From GCA-020343675 sp964462945 (GTDB taxonomy: Bacteria > Planctomycetota > Phycisphaerae > Sedimentisphaerales > Anaerobacaceae), in NCBI GenBank assembly GCA_964462945.1, contig CAYWZW010000013.1, forward strand, positions 16,901 to 80,900: a DNA stretch of 64,000 nucleotides. Reading direction: 5' to 3'. Within the stretch, counting starts at the first letter, position 1. Each line of letters begins with the position of its first letter. Both the position numbers and the translations under genes were made by a program. Under the pieces are notes generated by a model. That model saw only the letters and a program-made list of their open reading frames with translations, had not been told where the DNA came from and searched no databases. Of the stretch, positions 34,145 through 43,431 are shown one piece after another.

Positions 34145-37100
34145 ATGAGAACTCTATTTCTAACCTTGATCACGTGTCTGTTTGTAGTGCCTGCATACGC
34201 CAAATACAGCGGCGGTGCAGGTGAGCCTAACGACCCGTACCAGATCGCTACGGCCGCCGATCTGATCGCCCTCGGCGAAGATCCCAATGATTACGACAAG
34301 CACTTCATCCTGACCGCCGACATCGACCTGGACCCGAACCTCCCCGGCCGAAAGGTTTTCGACAAGGCTGTCATCGCTCCGGATATCAACGAAACGAACG
34401 AGCGGCGGCGCTTTGATGGAACTCCTTTCACCGGCGTCTTTGACGGCAACGGCCACACGATCTCGCATCTGACAATCATCGGCAAGGACTATCTGGGCCT
34501 GTTTGGCGAATTGGCATCCGAGGCCGATGTCATAGACTTGGGTGTGGTGGATGTCAATATAGCCGGTTCACATGATCTTGTCGGCGGGCTGGTGGGCTAT
34601 AACAGCACGGGAGATGTAACACACTGCTACAGCACCGGTGTGGTCTGTGGGAGCCGCGACGTCGGCGGATTGGTCGGTGCAAGTTCTCATGTTGTTGGAT
34701 GGGGCCGTAGCCCGGCACCTCAACAAGGTTACATAGCCGAAAGCTACTCAACCGCCAGCGTCAGCGGAAGAAGTAATGTCGGGGGGCTCGTGGGCAACAA
34801 CGGGATGATAGATGGCTGGTACGCGGGCAATAGTGTGGTCCAGTGCTACAGCACAGGTTCAGTCAATGGCACTGAAAGAGTCGGCGGCCTTGTGGGCTAC
34901 AATTCCCCTGGCGGTACAATTATCACCAGCTACAGCACAGGTTCAGTCAATGGCACTGAAAGAGTCGGCGGCCTTGTGGGCGACAACTTTTATGGTGGTA
35001 CCATCACCACAAGCTACAGCGGTGGTTCGGTCAGCGGCGATTCGTCTGTCGGCGGGCTGGTAGGCAGTGGTTTCCATACGTCGGTTACACATAGCGTCTG
35101 GGATATGGAGACCTCCGGCCTGTCGGCAAGTGCCGGCGGAGTGGGCTTGACGTCAGTTGAGATGATGGACCCCTACGTACTGGGCCTAAACGGCTTTGGC
35201 GGCGATCCGAACTGGGTCCTGGATCCCGGACACGACTACCCCAAACTCGCCTGGGAGGGGACGCCGGGAGGAACCATTCCCGAGCCGAATATTGACTGGC
35301 TGGAAGGACAGGGAACGCCAGAAGAGCCCTATCGCATTGACATAGCCGACCAACTGATCCTTCTGGGCAAGGCGAGTGTCCTTTGGGATAAGCATTTTGT
35401 CCTCACTACGGATATCGATCTGGATCCGAACCTGCCGAACAGGCAGGTGTTTCGACAGGCGCCAATTCCAGTTTTCGGGGGAGTCTTTGACGGCAATGGG
35501 CACACAATATCGAATCTAACGATCACAGGTGGAAGCGATCTGGGCCTGTTTGGCCAACTGGCTTCTGTCGCCGAGGTCAAAGACTTATGGGTAGTCGATG
35601 TCAACATAACCAGCTCAGGCTATTGTGTCGGCGGGTTGGTGGGCAACAACGGGGGCAGCATCACCACGAGCTACAGCACCGGTTCGGTCACAGGAGGTGG
35701 TTATGTCGGCGGGCTGGTGGGCCTCAACGGGGGCAGCATCACCACGAGCTACAGTGCGAGTGCGGTCAGCGGTGGCGACAGGGTCGGCGGGCTTGTGGGG
35801 GGGAACGAATATGCGGAGGTGACCCACTGCTATAGCACCGGTGCGGTCACAGGAGGTGGTTATGTCGGCGGGCTGGTGGGCCACAACGGGGGCAGCATCA
35901 GCACGAGCTACAGTGCGAGTGCGGTCAGCGGTGGCGACAGGGTCGGCGGGCTTGTGNNNNNNNNNNNNNNNNNNNNNNNNNNNNNNNNNNNNNNNNNNNN
36001 NNNNNNNNNNNNNNNNNNNNNNNNNNNNNNNNNNNNNNNNNNNNNNNNNNNNNNNNGGGGGGAACAACCGGCCTTTGGGAGTCGGCTGCTTCTGGGACAT
36101 ACAGACCTCAGGTCAATCTGGAAGTGCAGGCGGCATAGGTTGTACGACCGCCGAGATGATGGACCCCTACATGTTCGCCCTCAACGGCTGGGCGAACGAT
36201 CCGAACTGGATTTTGGACGTAGGGCGCGACTATCCCCGTCTGGCCTGGGAGGGAACGCCCGGACAGATCATCCCGGAGCCCGTCATTGACTGGCTTGACG
36301 GACAGGGAACCGAGCAAGAGCCCTATCGCATTGACACAGCCGACCAGTTGATACTCCTGGGGCGGGCCAGTGTGCTATGGGATAAGCACTTTGTCCTGCG
36401 TGCCGATATCGATCTGGATCCCAACCTTCCAAGACGGAAAGTCTTCCACCAAGCCGTGATCGCACCTTTTGAGGCTGGCGCTCTTTTCACGGGAGTCTTT
36501 GACGGGGGAGGTCACATTATCTCCAATCTGACGATTGACGGCGGCGAGATCCTGGGCTTGTTTGGCCGTTTGACACAGGAGGCCGAGGTTAGGAATATCG
36601 GGGTAGTCGATGCTAACATCATTGGCTCCGGCGCCTGTGCCGCCGGCCTCGTGGGCGAGAATGGCGGGCGCATCCTGGCGAGCTACAGCAGCGGCTCGGT
36701 CAGCGGGCATTGGCGTGTCGGCGGCCTCGTGGGCCTCAACTGGGGCAGTGTCATTTCGAGTTACAGCAGCGGCCCAGTCAGCGGCACTTCGAGCGATGTC
36801 GGCGGTCTCGTGGGCCACAACTCCGGGAGCATCACCGCAAGCCACAGCACCGGTGCGGTCAGCGGAAGTGGGGGGTATGTCGGCGGCCTCGTGGGCTACA
36901 GCGGGGGCAGTGTCATTTCGAGCTACGCCGCCGGCTCAGTCAATGGTAATGAGGATGTCGGCGGTCTCGTGGGCAGAAATAGCGGGGAGGTTACCAACTG
37001 CTACAGCACCGGTGCAGTCAGAGGCGACTCAAATGTCGGTGGCCTGGTGGGTCACAACGGTTTTAGCCGTGTAACCCGGTGCTACAGCACCGGTGCAGTC

Positions 37101-37523
37101 AATGGCAGTTCCAATGTCGGCGGGCTGGTCGGGCACACCTACGGTGGCGTGACTCAATGCTACAGCACCGGCGCGGTCAGCGGTAATATGTATGTCGGCG
37201 GGCTGGTGGGCTTGAACAACCACGGTGATGTCAGCCGGTGCTACAGCAGCGGCTCGGTCAGCGGGCATTGGCGTGTCGGCGGGCTGGTGGGGTACAATTG
37301 GGAGGGCTGGATCGAAAACTGTTTCTGGGACACCCAGACCTCAGGCCAAGCCAGCAGCAGAGGCGGCACAGGCAAGACCACAGTCGAGATGCAGACGGCC
37401 AGCACCTTTCTCAACGCTGGCTGGGACTTCGTCGGCGAGACGGCCAATGGCGTCGAAGATGTCTGGTGGATCTTAGAAGGGAAGGACTATCCGCGCCTGT
37501 GGTGGGAAGCCGCAGAGCAGTGA
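34145..37523 (+). CDS. GLUG-repeat secreted surface protein, interrupted by an assembly gap
   Basis: GGAGG precedes the ATG, and a signal peptide ends near VVPAYAK. The protein is built from modules of about 350 residues. Each opens with EEPYRIDTADQLILLG and DIDLDPNLP, contains FDGNGHTISNLTI, and then runs of GLUG repeats (VGGLVGxN followed by CYSTGSV), about 20 in all. GLUG proteins are adhesin- or peptidase-associated surface proteins. Ns at 35957-36056 break the frame: upstream and downstream parts are in different frames only because the gap has been set to 100. For one continuous protein the true missing length must be a multiple of three. I treat it as one gene, not as a frameshift. Confidence 0.8.
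35685..35797 (+). repeat. 113-bp internal repeat of the GLUG gene, copy 1
   Basis: It matches 35844-35956 with two mismatches. The second copy ends exactly at the first N. Confidence 0.9.
35844..35956 (+). repeat. 113-bp internal repeat of the GLUG gene, copy 2, abutting the gap
   Basis: It is near-identical to 35685-35797. Its coincidence with the gap edge points to a repeat that the assembler could not cross. Confidence 0.9.
35957..36056. other. Assembly gap (100 N)
   Basis: Exactly 100 Ns, a conventional placeholder for an unknown length. Confidence 1.
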
Positions 37524-37528
37524 AACGG

Positions 37529-37597
37529 AACCGCAGATTAACGCTGATGGACGCAGAAAAAAGAAGTATCGGTGTTTATCCGTGTTCATCAGCGGTT
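37529..37597. repeat. Imperfect inverted repeat (AACCGCAGATTAACG ... GTTCATCAGCGGTT)
   Basis: The two arms pair imperfectly. The right arm also occurs alone at 34069-34100, on the other side of the GLUG gene. Confidence 0.6.
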
Positions 37598-37837
37598 AAT
37601 GAAAAATCGAGAAAGCGACGCCGGGTCTCACTGTGATTATGCAAAACAAAGCCAATTTACTTCATTTTTCAGTTCGTGGCTATTCGGGCTCATTCGTGGC
37701 TAATTTGAAAAAACAAACCCAATTTTCCGAGCGCTGAGATGGATGCAAGTATTTGTTCTAAAAAGGATTATGAAAATAAATCGGCCTTACGAAGTCGAGA
37801 AAACAAAGCCAAATCAAAGCCAATCTTCATCCCCCAT

Positions 37838-37878
37838 CAGTCCGGCAATTCCATACAACCATCGACAGACCTGACGGA
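37838..37878. repeat. 41-bp dispersed repeat, copy 1
   Basis: It begins CAGTCCGGCAATTCC and ends CCTGACGGA with a variable 17-base middle. Other copies are at 40877-40917 and 49742-49782, both reversed. Confidence 0.75.
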
Positions 37879-37913
37879 AAGGGGTAAGACAGAAGTCTGA
37901 GAGGAGAAGTTCT

Positions 37914-38885
37914 ATGTTGTTAAATCGCGCTGTCAGGACTATCGTACTGGTATCCATGATATTGACAGAACCGACAATCAGTCGCGGGCAGTCGCCGACA
38001 TACGCCGAGCGTTTAGGCTGGCCGGCGGGTACGAAAGCCGTGATTTTCCACGTGGACGACGCCGGCATGTCGCATAATTCGAACGCGGGGGCGGTCAAGG
38101 CCGTCGAGGATGGCGTCGCCACGTCGCTAAGCCTCATGATGCCGTGCTCGTGGGTGCCGGAGCTGGCCGCTTATTTGAAGGCGCACCCGCAGGTTGACGC
38201 CGGGGTGCATCTGACGCTGACTTCGGAGTGGAAGAATTATCGGTGGGGGCCGGTCGCGGGCAAACCTGCCGTGCCGGGACTCGTGGACGGCGACGGTTAC
38301 TTATGGCACGGCGTAGCCGACGTTGTCGCGCACGCCACCGCGGACGAGTTCGAAGCGGAGATTCGCGCCCAGATTGACAGGGCCTTGTCGATGGGGATCG
38401 AGCCGACTCACCTGGATTCGCACATGGGTACGTGCTTTGTCCCGCAGTACATCGACCGCTATGTGAAAGTGGGGATTGAAAAGAAGATACCCATCCTCAT
38501 TTTTGGAGGGCACATGCAACATATCGGCGCCGAGGCCGAGCCTTTCAAGCCGCTGGTCCTTTCTATCGCCGAGAGGGTATGGAACGCCGGGCTTCCAGTC
38601 ATTGACGATCTCGTCACCAAGCCAACCCAGGCCGAGGACTACGAACAGAGAAAGGCGGAGCTGATCAAATTACTTCGTGAGATGAAACCCGGCATCACAG
38701 AAATTATCGTCCACTGCACCGTTCAGACGGAGGAGTTCTCGCACATTTCCGGCTCGGGCCCGGCTCGTGAGGCGGAGCTGCGCCTAATGGCCGACCCGGA
38801 CATTAAAGCGTTCATCAAGAGCGAAGGAATCGTCCTGACAACCTGGCGCGAGCTGAAGCAGCGGCGGCAGCGTGTGGAGAATTGA
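37914..38885 (+). CDS. YdjC/ChbG-family carbohydrate deacetylase, secreted
   Basis: The 323-residue protein has a weak signal peptide, then the YdjC signature: AVIFHVDDAGMSHNSN (metal Asp pair), DAGVHLTLTSEW (metal His) and PTHLDSHMGTCF. A late HCTVQTEEF segment probably supplies the last catalytic residues. The family removes N-acetyl groups from chitooligosaccharides and related sugars. GAGGAG precedes the ATG. Together with the NodB protein at 26427 it gives the window two unrelated deacetylase types. Confidence 0.88.
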   Translation: MLLNRAVRTIVLVSMILTEPTISRGQSPTYAERLGWPAGTKAVIFHVDDAGMSHNSNAGAVKAVEDGVATSLSLMMPCSWVPELAAYLKAHPQVDAGVHLTLTSEWKNYRWGPVAGKPAVPGLVDGDGYLWHGVADVVAHATADEFEAEIRAQIDRALSMGIEPTHLDSHMGTCFVPQYIDRYVKVGIEKKIPILIFGGHMQHIGAEAEPFKPLVLSIAERVWNAGLPVIDDLVTKPTQAEDYEQRKAELIKLLREMKPGITEIIVHCTVQTEEFSHISGSGPAREAELRLMADPDIKAFIKSEGIVLTTWRELKQRRQRVEN

Positions 38886-38891
38886 ATCACC

Positions 38892-40202
38892 TTATGCGGT
38901 ATGCTTACTCGCCTGCCGGTGTTTGAGAAAGGCAGCCTTGGTCCATTGAGAGCTGCGCCAGTGCGCCCGAATGAGAACCAGCACAACCAAGGCCCACGCG
39001 CCCGTGAATCGCAGATAAAAAAGCCCCGTCTCCATCAAGCTGTCGGCATTGGTCGTGCATGAGTCCGCCAGCTCGCGCGGGGTGTATATGGCTCCCAAAC
39101 CAGTATGGCCGAAAATAGTCTGCCAGGGCAGGAGCAAAATGAGCGCGACCAGCGAAAGGTAGAATGCTCGAGCTATACGGCTCAGTCCTCCGAGTCCGCC
39201 TCCGATGGAGACCGTCAGGGCAAAGAATGTCGTCAAACCGTAAAGCAAGCAGGCGAACACGAGAATCGCGTTTGCAGGATGCACGACGGAGGCGATGTGC
39301 TCGAATGTCAAGTCAAAGGGAAGCAGGCGAAGCGGCCGTTGCTCTGGCCTTTGTGCCTCAACTCGCGCACTGGCGGGTGGCAGCCTCAAGCGCAGCTTGG
39401 GGATGGCTTCTCCTGCATTTACCATCCCCAAAGCCTTCGGCTTTGAGGCTGCCACGCCATTAGGCTGGCCCATTTCAACCTGTCCCGTATTGGCCAGCCA
39501 GAAGATTGTCTGAAGCAGTACAAGACACAGCACCGCAATCACAAACAGGAAGTTTTTCCACGCGCGAAATACGCCGACCGCTTCGAGGCCGTCTCTTGTG
39601 AACGCCAGGCTTTTTGTGCGGAAATCGCCTTGGTTTAGTGCCAGATCTTCTGCCTTGTTGTACGGATCAGCACGTCCTTTTCTTCCTGACCGGGTCAAGA
39701 TGAGCGCCAGCGAGCCCGCCGCAAGGACGGGAATGATCCACGTAATCTGTGACGTGCCCGTCATTTGCGGCAGCGTGACCTGGCCGTAGTTGAGGATTCT
39801 CTCCAGCGGGACGACGATGGAAGGGTAAATCAGGATATAGACGTGGGCCCCGAAGAACATGCCGATAACAGCGGCCAGGGCATCCATGCGGCCCGAGGCG
39901 GCAGAGGCTATGCCGATGCCGGGACAGAACCCGGTGAGCCCCAGGCCAATTCCGACCAAAGCTCCGCCCATGAGCAACGGGAGAACGGCGGCGGCTTTTA
40001 TATCCACGTTGGCCACCCCACCCAGCCCCAGGAGCCACGTCCCGATCATTCCGACGAGCACGGCGACGACGACGGTGCGCAGGGCGTGAAGGTCTTTCAG
40101 CCTGAGCGAGCCGATGATCTTGTCCGGGTCTGTGAGTCCGGCCAGGACCAAAGCAGCCCCGAAGATTGCACCCATGATAAGACCAATAACAGGAGCCGCC
40201 AT
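38892..40202 (-). CDS. YeeE/YedE-family sulfur transporter, large subunit, with hairpin insertion
   Basis: The 436-residue membrane protein has paired motifs of the YeeE/YedE (TsuA-like) family: an N-terminal block with GLGLTGFCPGIGIASAASGRMD, and multiple helices on either side of a central hydrophilic stretch. The family imports thiosulfate or other small sulfur compounds. ATG 40202 lies one base after the stop of the partner gene, so the two are translationally coupled. The segment KPKALGMVNAGEAIPKLRLR is encoded by a nested hairpin element (39377-39455) inserted in the loop, without frame loss. Confidence 0.85.
   Translation of the reverse strand: MAAPVIGLIMGAIFGAALVLAGLTDPDKIIGSLRLKDLHALRTVVVAVLVGMIGTWLLGLGGVANVDIKAAAVLPLLMGGALVGIGLGLTGFCPGIGIASAASGRMDALAAVIGMFFGAHVYILIYPSIVVPLERILNYGQVTLPQMTGTSQITWIIPVLAAGSLALILTRSGRKGRADPYNKAEDLALNQGDFRTKSLAFTRDGLEAVGVFRAWKNFLFVIAVLCLVLLQTIFWLANTGQVEMGQPNGVAASKPKALGMVNAGEAIPKLRLRLPPASARVEAQRPEQRPLRLLPFDLTFEHIASVVHPANAILVFACLLYGLTTFFALTVSIGGGLGGLSRIARAFYLSLVALILLLPWQTIFGHTGLGAIYTPRELADSCTTNADSLMETGLFYLRFTGAWALVVLVLIRAHWRSSQWTKAAFLKHRQASKHTA
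39377..39455. repeat. Nested hairpin element inside the YeeE/YedE gene
   Basis: Outer arms GTGGCAGCCTCAA (39377-39389) and TTGAGGCTGCCAC (39443-39455) and inner arms TTGGGGATGG (39397-39406) and CCATCCCCAA (39422-39431) are all perfect. It is translated in frame. Confidence 0.9.
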
Positions 40203-40203
40203 G

Positions 40204-40773
40204 TCAAAGTCCTCGCCTGTCTTTGTTCGGTGCGTTGCGATACACAAGGTATGCGACGAGCGCACCGAAGCCAAATACGGTGATGGTGAATGGCACCGCC
40301 GAGAGCGATAGCTGGGCCCAGCCGCTAACAAATTGTCCGGTTACGCCCCCGTGGGCCAATCCGGCACCAAGCAGCGCACAGAGTCCCCCACAGAATCCGG
40401 CGATCAGGTGGAGTAGCACGGGGCCCTGGTGATTTCTCCGCCACCAGGCGGAGGTGGCCCGGACTTTCCACGTTCGCAGGTGCAGGGCAGCGAAGAGAGC
40501 GCCGATGACAAGACCAATGCCAAACCACCCGCCGGAGCCGAACTTGTTGTAGTCCTTGTTGCTCCCCTCGACTTCGCTCAGGCCCTGGATGAGTGGATGG
40601 TTCTGTGCATATTCGGGCGCCGCGCGTTCGAGCGTTTTGGCATCGACGACGACGAATTGGCTGGAAACATCCAGCGGCTGCGCCAGGGCGATGGCCAAGA
40701 CCTGCACGAGTCCCAACAGAATGCCTGCGGTCCACCACGGCACGGGAGGTGTCTGGGCTTTAAGTTCGTTCAT
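40204..40773 (-). CDS. YeeE/YedE-family membrane protein, small partner
   Basis: The 189-residue protein has an N-terminal helix, a periplasmic loop and helices with GFCGGLCALLGAGLAHGGVTGQF, the glycine-rich YeeE/YedE signature with an essential cysteine in relatives. ATG 40773 follows AGGAAAG. Its stop and the next start are separated by one base. The two genes look like a split transporter, and in a sulfatase-rich locus they could handle released or reduced sulfur, though that link is inference. Confidence 0.85.
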   Translation of the reverse strand: MNELKAQTPPVPWWTAGILLGLVQVLAIALAQPLDVSSQFVVVDAKTLERAAPEYAQNHPLIQGLSEVEGSNKDYNKFGSGGWFGIGLVIGALFAALHLRTWKVRATSAWWRRNHQGPVLLHLIAGFCGGLCALLGAGLAHGGVTGQFVSGWAQLSLSAVPFTITVFGFGALVAYLVYRNAPNKDRRGL

Positions 40774-40876
40774 GATTGGTACTTTCCTATTTCTCACCAC
40801 TCTTCCATGAGGTTCGACACGAGCGGGATTGTAGTGGATGCCGCCGGAGGTGTCAAACAAAAAACTCCTCACCCGA

Positions 40877-40917
40877 TCCGTCAGACCGCTCGTTGCCGCC
40901 GTGGAATTACCGGACTG
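40877..40917. repeat. 41-bp dispersed repeat, copy 2 (reversed)
   Basis: The reverse strand begins CAGTCCGGTAATTCC and ends TCTGACGGA. It lies in the leader of the YeeE/YedE pair, followed by AATCG-rich low-complexity DNA to 40995. Confidence 0.75.
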
Positions 40918-41000
40918 AAAGGCATCCCCCCGATCCCGGATTGCCGATGGCCGATTGCCGATTGACAATCGAAAATCGCAAATCGAAAATCAGTTGGTCT

Positions 41001-42455
41001 CTATGATTTGACGTCGATGTACTCAGCGGCGATCCTGTCGCCGGTCCTTTCAACCCAGCCTCGCAAAAGCCGGCGATGCGTATCCAGGACGTCTTTGTAG
41101 TCTCCGGCTTCTGCGAGGTTCTTCATCTCACCCGGATCATTTTTCAAATCTATGAGCTGCTCGCGGTGGCCCCCTGAGTCGTAAATGCAGTACTTGAATC
41201 GGCCTGTTCGCAGCATCCTTCCATTCTCGGTCTCCGAGACAACGAAATCGCGCCACTCTTTAATGTCTTTCCCATCTGCCAAAGGCCGCAAGCTCCTGCC
41301 CAGGAGTCCTTCGGGGGGTTCTACGCCCGCGTAGTCACAAAGCGTCGGAAGAAGGTCGAGACCGTTGGAAACCAGATGCGCATCGTCAACCAGCCCCGCG
41401 GGAATCTTCCCCTTGTAGCTCATCATAAATGGAACGCGGACGGATTCGCCATAAAGCACCGACTTGTGCTCCATTTTATGCGCCGAATCCATGTCACCGT
41501 GGTCGCTGGTGAACACGATCAGGGTGTTGTCCTCCATCCCGGCTTCTCGCAGGGCATCGAGCACTATCGCGATTTCCTCATCAACCATTTCGGTGAGCCG
41601 GCAGTATGCCCAGCGGTGCAGGCGCCATTGATCGTCCGTCCACTTCTCGCGGATGTATGCGCGGAAAGGTCTTATATTCAAGTACTTCTGCGTGATGCAC
41701 TCCGGCTCAGCCTCCGGCACGGCGTGATTGGGCGGCAGGGGAGGGCAATTGGCCTGCACAAAGGCGCTGATGTCGCCGCTCTTTCGCGCACGATCCAGCA
41801 CGGCCTCGCAGGTCTTGGAATCTATGTTGCCGGCGGGGGCTTCTGCCCTTGAGCGGCTGAAATCATTGATCGCCATGTAGCAGATATCGTGCGGATTGAT
41901 GAACGAGGCAAATAGCAGGAACGGTTTTGTGTGCCGACCTTTGATGAATTCCGCGCAGGCCTCGGCCAATCCCCGGCGTGAGTCGCCGGTCAGATTTCGA
42001 TATCCAAGGTTCTGCACGTTGTTCATCATTTTAGGCAGGTGCACCTTGCCGCCGTAGGCCGTCTCATAGCCCGCCTTCTGGAAGAGCCGGCCGAGCGACT
42101 GTTCCACCATCGTGTCGGTCACGGCCGCCTGCCCGGAGTCCTCATTCTGGCCCATTCCTATGGCGCTGGGCATCAGGCCCGTCTGCAGGCTGAACCGGCT
42201 CGGCACGCAAACGGGGTTGCAGGAGTATGCTCTTTCAAACCGGATCCCGGAAGCAGCCAGCCGGTCCATGGCGGGCGTCTTGAGCCATTTGTTTCCCATG
42301 CAGCTCATCATGCCGGCGTGCTGCTGGTCGGTCATGATGAAAAGGATATTCGGCCTGTCTTCTTTCTTTGGGCTATCCTTGGCTGATGCTATCCGCCTCG
42401 GCATCAGTCCGATGGCAGCGGCGGCCGTCGCCGCGATAAATTCTCGTCTTCTCAT
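41001..42455 (-). CDS. Formylglycine-dependent sulfatase with Tat-like leader
   Basis: The start at 42455 follows GGAGAG and gives MRRREFIAATAAAAIGLMPRR, a 484-residue secreted sulfatase. Catalytic features are TDQQHAGM (metal ligands, the D-Q variant seen in many S1 subfamilies), CVPSR with Cys83 to be converted to formylglycine, GGKVHL and TSDHGD. The N-terminal core resembles choline-sulfatase-like and exo-polysaccharide sulfatases; the substrate is uncertain. It lies downstream of the YeeE/YedE pair on the same strand order, with a repeat-rich spacer between them. Confidence 0.93.
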   Translation of the reverse strand: MRRREFIAATAAAAIGLMPRRIASAKDSPKKEDRPNILFIMTDQQHAGMMSCMGNKWLKTPAMDRLAASGIRFERAYSCNPVCVPSRFSLQTGLMPSAIGMGQNEDSGQAAVTDTMVEQSLGRLFQKAGYETAYGGKVHLPKMMNNVQNLGYRNLTGDSRRGLAEACAEFIKGRHTKPFLLFASFINPHDICYMAINDFSRSRAEAPAGNIDSKTCEAVLDRARKSGDISAFVQANCPPLPPNHAVPEAEPECITQKYLNIRPFRAYIREKWTDDQWRLHRWAYCRLTEMVDEEIAIVLDALREAGMEDNTLIVFTSDHGDMDSAHKMEHKSVLYGESVRVPFMMSYKGKIPAGLVDDAHLVSNGLDLLPTLCDYAGVEPPEGLLGRSLRPLADGKDIKEWRDFVVSETENGRMLRTGRFKYCIYDSGGHREQLIDLKNDPGEMKNLAEAGDYKDVLDTHRRLLRGWVERTGDRIAAEYIDVKS

Positions 42456-42606
42456 TCTTCTCTCCACATCTTAATAGTCACCTCACCCGAGTGGATTGGC
42501 ACGGCAAAATGGCCCTCGCGTGCACCGCACTGCTATACTTTCTGCTTAAAGCTATATATTATAGCGTTATGTTTGCAGCCATCCACGCACGTGCCGCTGA
42601 TTTGCT

Positions 42607-43431
42607 CTATGCACGTGCACGGTTCCTGATGGTCGCCAGCACAACTTGGAGCATGCGCTCATTTCCGAGCCGGCGGCGATAGTTTTTCTCCTGGTCGCCG
42701 GTCAGGATGTGCTCGCCGTGTTTGGGGCAATCGAAAACAAACAGCAGGGCGGCTCTCTGCATCCCGAAGTACTCCGCTACGGCAAACGTTGCTGCCGTCT
42801 CCATATCGACGCCGGAAAAGCCCTGAGCACCCCATTTCTCGATGTCATCGTTGCTTTCCGCAAACAGGGCGGACGTCGTATAGACGCGTCCGTGGTGAGT
42901 TTTGAGCCCTTCTGCGCTGGCGGGGTCAACAGCATCTTCGAACCGGACCGTAGCCGAGATTTCTTTTCCATCCTGCTTGTAGTACTGGGATGCTCCTTCG
43001 CCGCCGTATGCACTCGACACGGCAAGAAGATCGCCGGCCAACAGGTGTTCCGAGAGCGCTCCACAGCAGCCGATTTGGATAACGAGCCGAGTGCCCAGCA
43101 CGCCGAAAACGTGCACGATTTCAGACGCCATCGGCGCGCCGTAAACCGAGGCGTATGCGACGCGGACCCCGTCAATATCCCCGATGAAGACATCGTCAAT
43201 CACCACATTGGGGTCGCGAATATCAAGAACGTTGGAAAAGAGCTGCCGCATCTGAGTATAATGATACCTCAGAGCCCTGGTCCCGCGAATGATGAGGGCG
43301 GCGGGTATCCGGTCGTCCGGGATGTTCAGCAGGGTTTGCCAATCGGATCTTGTCAGGTCGTGAAGCATATAATCTTCTTGGAGCGAACAGCCGAGTACAG
43401 CAGCCGTCGCAAGGCAAATTCGTCCACTCAT
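42607..43431 (-). CDS. Nucleoside phosphorylase-family protein (PNP_UDP type)
   Basis: The 274-residue protein has GCCGALSEHLLAGDLLAVSSAYGGEGASQYY and GVDMETAATFAVAEYFG, signatures of uridine/purine nucleoside phosphorylases, which cleave nucleosides with phosphate. Its ATG (43431-43429) overlaps the stop of the lactonase gene as ATGA, so translation is coupled and this start is favoured over an internal ATG at 43368. Confidence 0.87.
   Translation of the reverse strand: MSGRICLATAAVLGCSLQEDYMLHDLTRSDWQTLLNIPDDRIPAALIIRGTRALRYHYTQMRQLFSNVLDIRDPNVVIDDVFIGDIDGVRVAYASVYGAPMASEIVHVFGVLGTRLVIQIGCCGALSEHLLAGDLLAVSSAYGGEGASQYYKQDGKEISATVRFEDAVDPASAEGLKTHHGRVYTTSALFAESNDDIEKWGAQGFSGVDMETAATFAVAEYFGMQRAALLFVFDCPKHGEHILTGDQEKNYRRRLGNERMLQVVLATIRNRARA

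Larger units (their letters stand above)
37524..37913. other. Intergenic region rich in dispersed repeats
   Basis: It contains an inverted repeat (37529-37597), TTCGTGGCTATT/TTCGTGGCTAAT words near 37672-37706, and a 41-bp repeat at 37838-37878. No gene is seen. GAGGAG before 37914 is the ribosome site of the next gene. Confidence 0.6.

Noticed and set aside
34145..36289. GLUG gene as a frameshifted pseudogene
   Set aside because: The frame change coincides with the 100-N placeholder. Both sides encode intact GLUG modules, so a gap-length artefact is the simpler reading.
34600..37300. Repeats in the GLUG gene as a CRISPR array
   Set aside because: The repeats are in frame, variable and coding (VGGLVG units), with no constant spacers and no cas genes.
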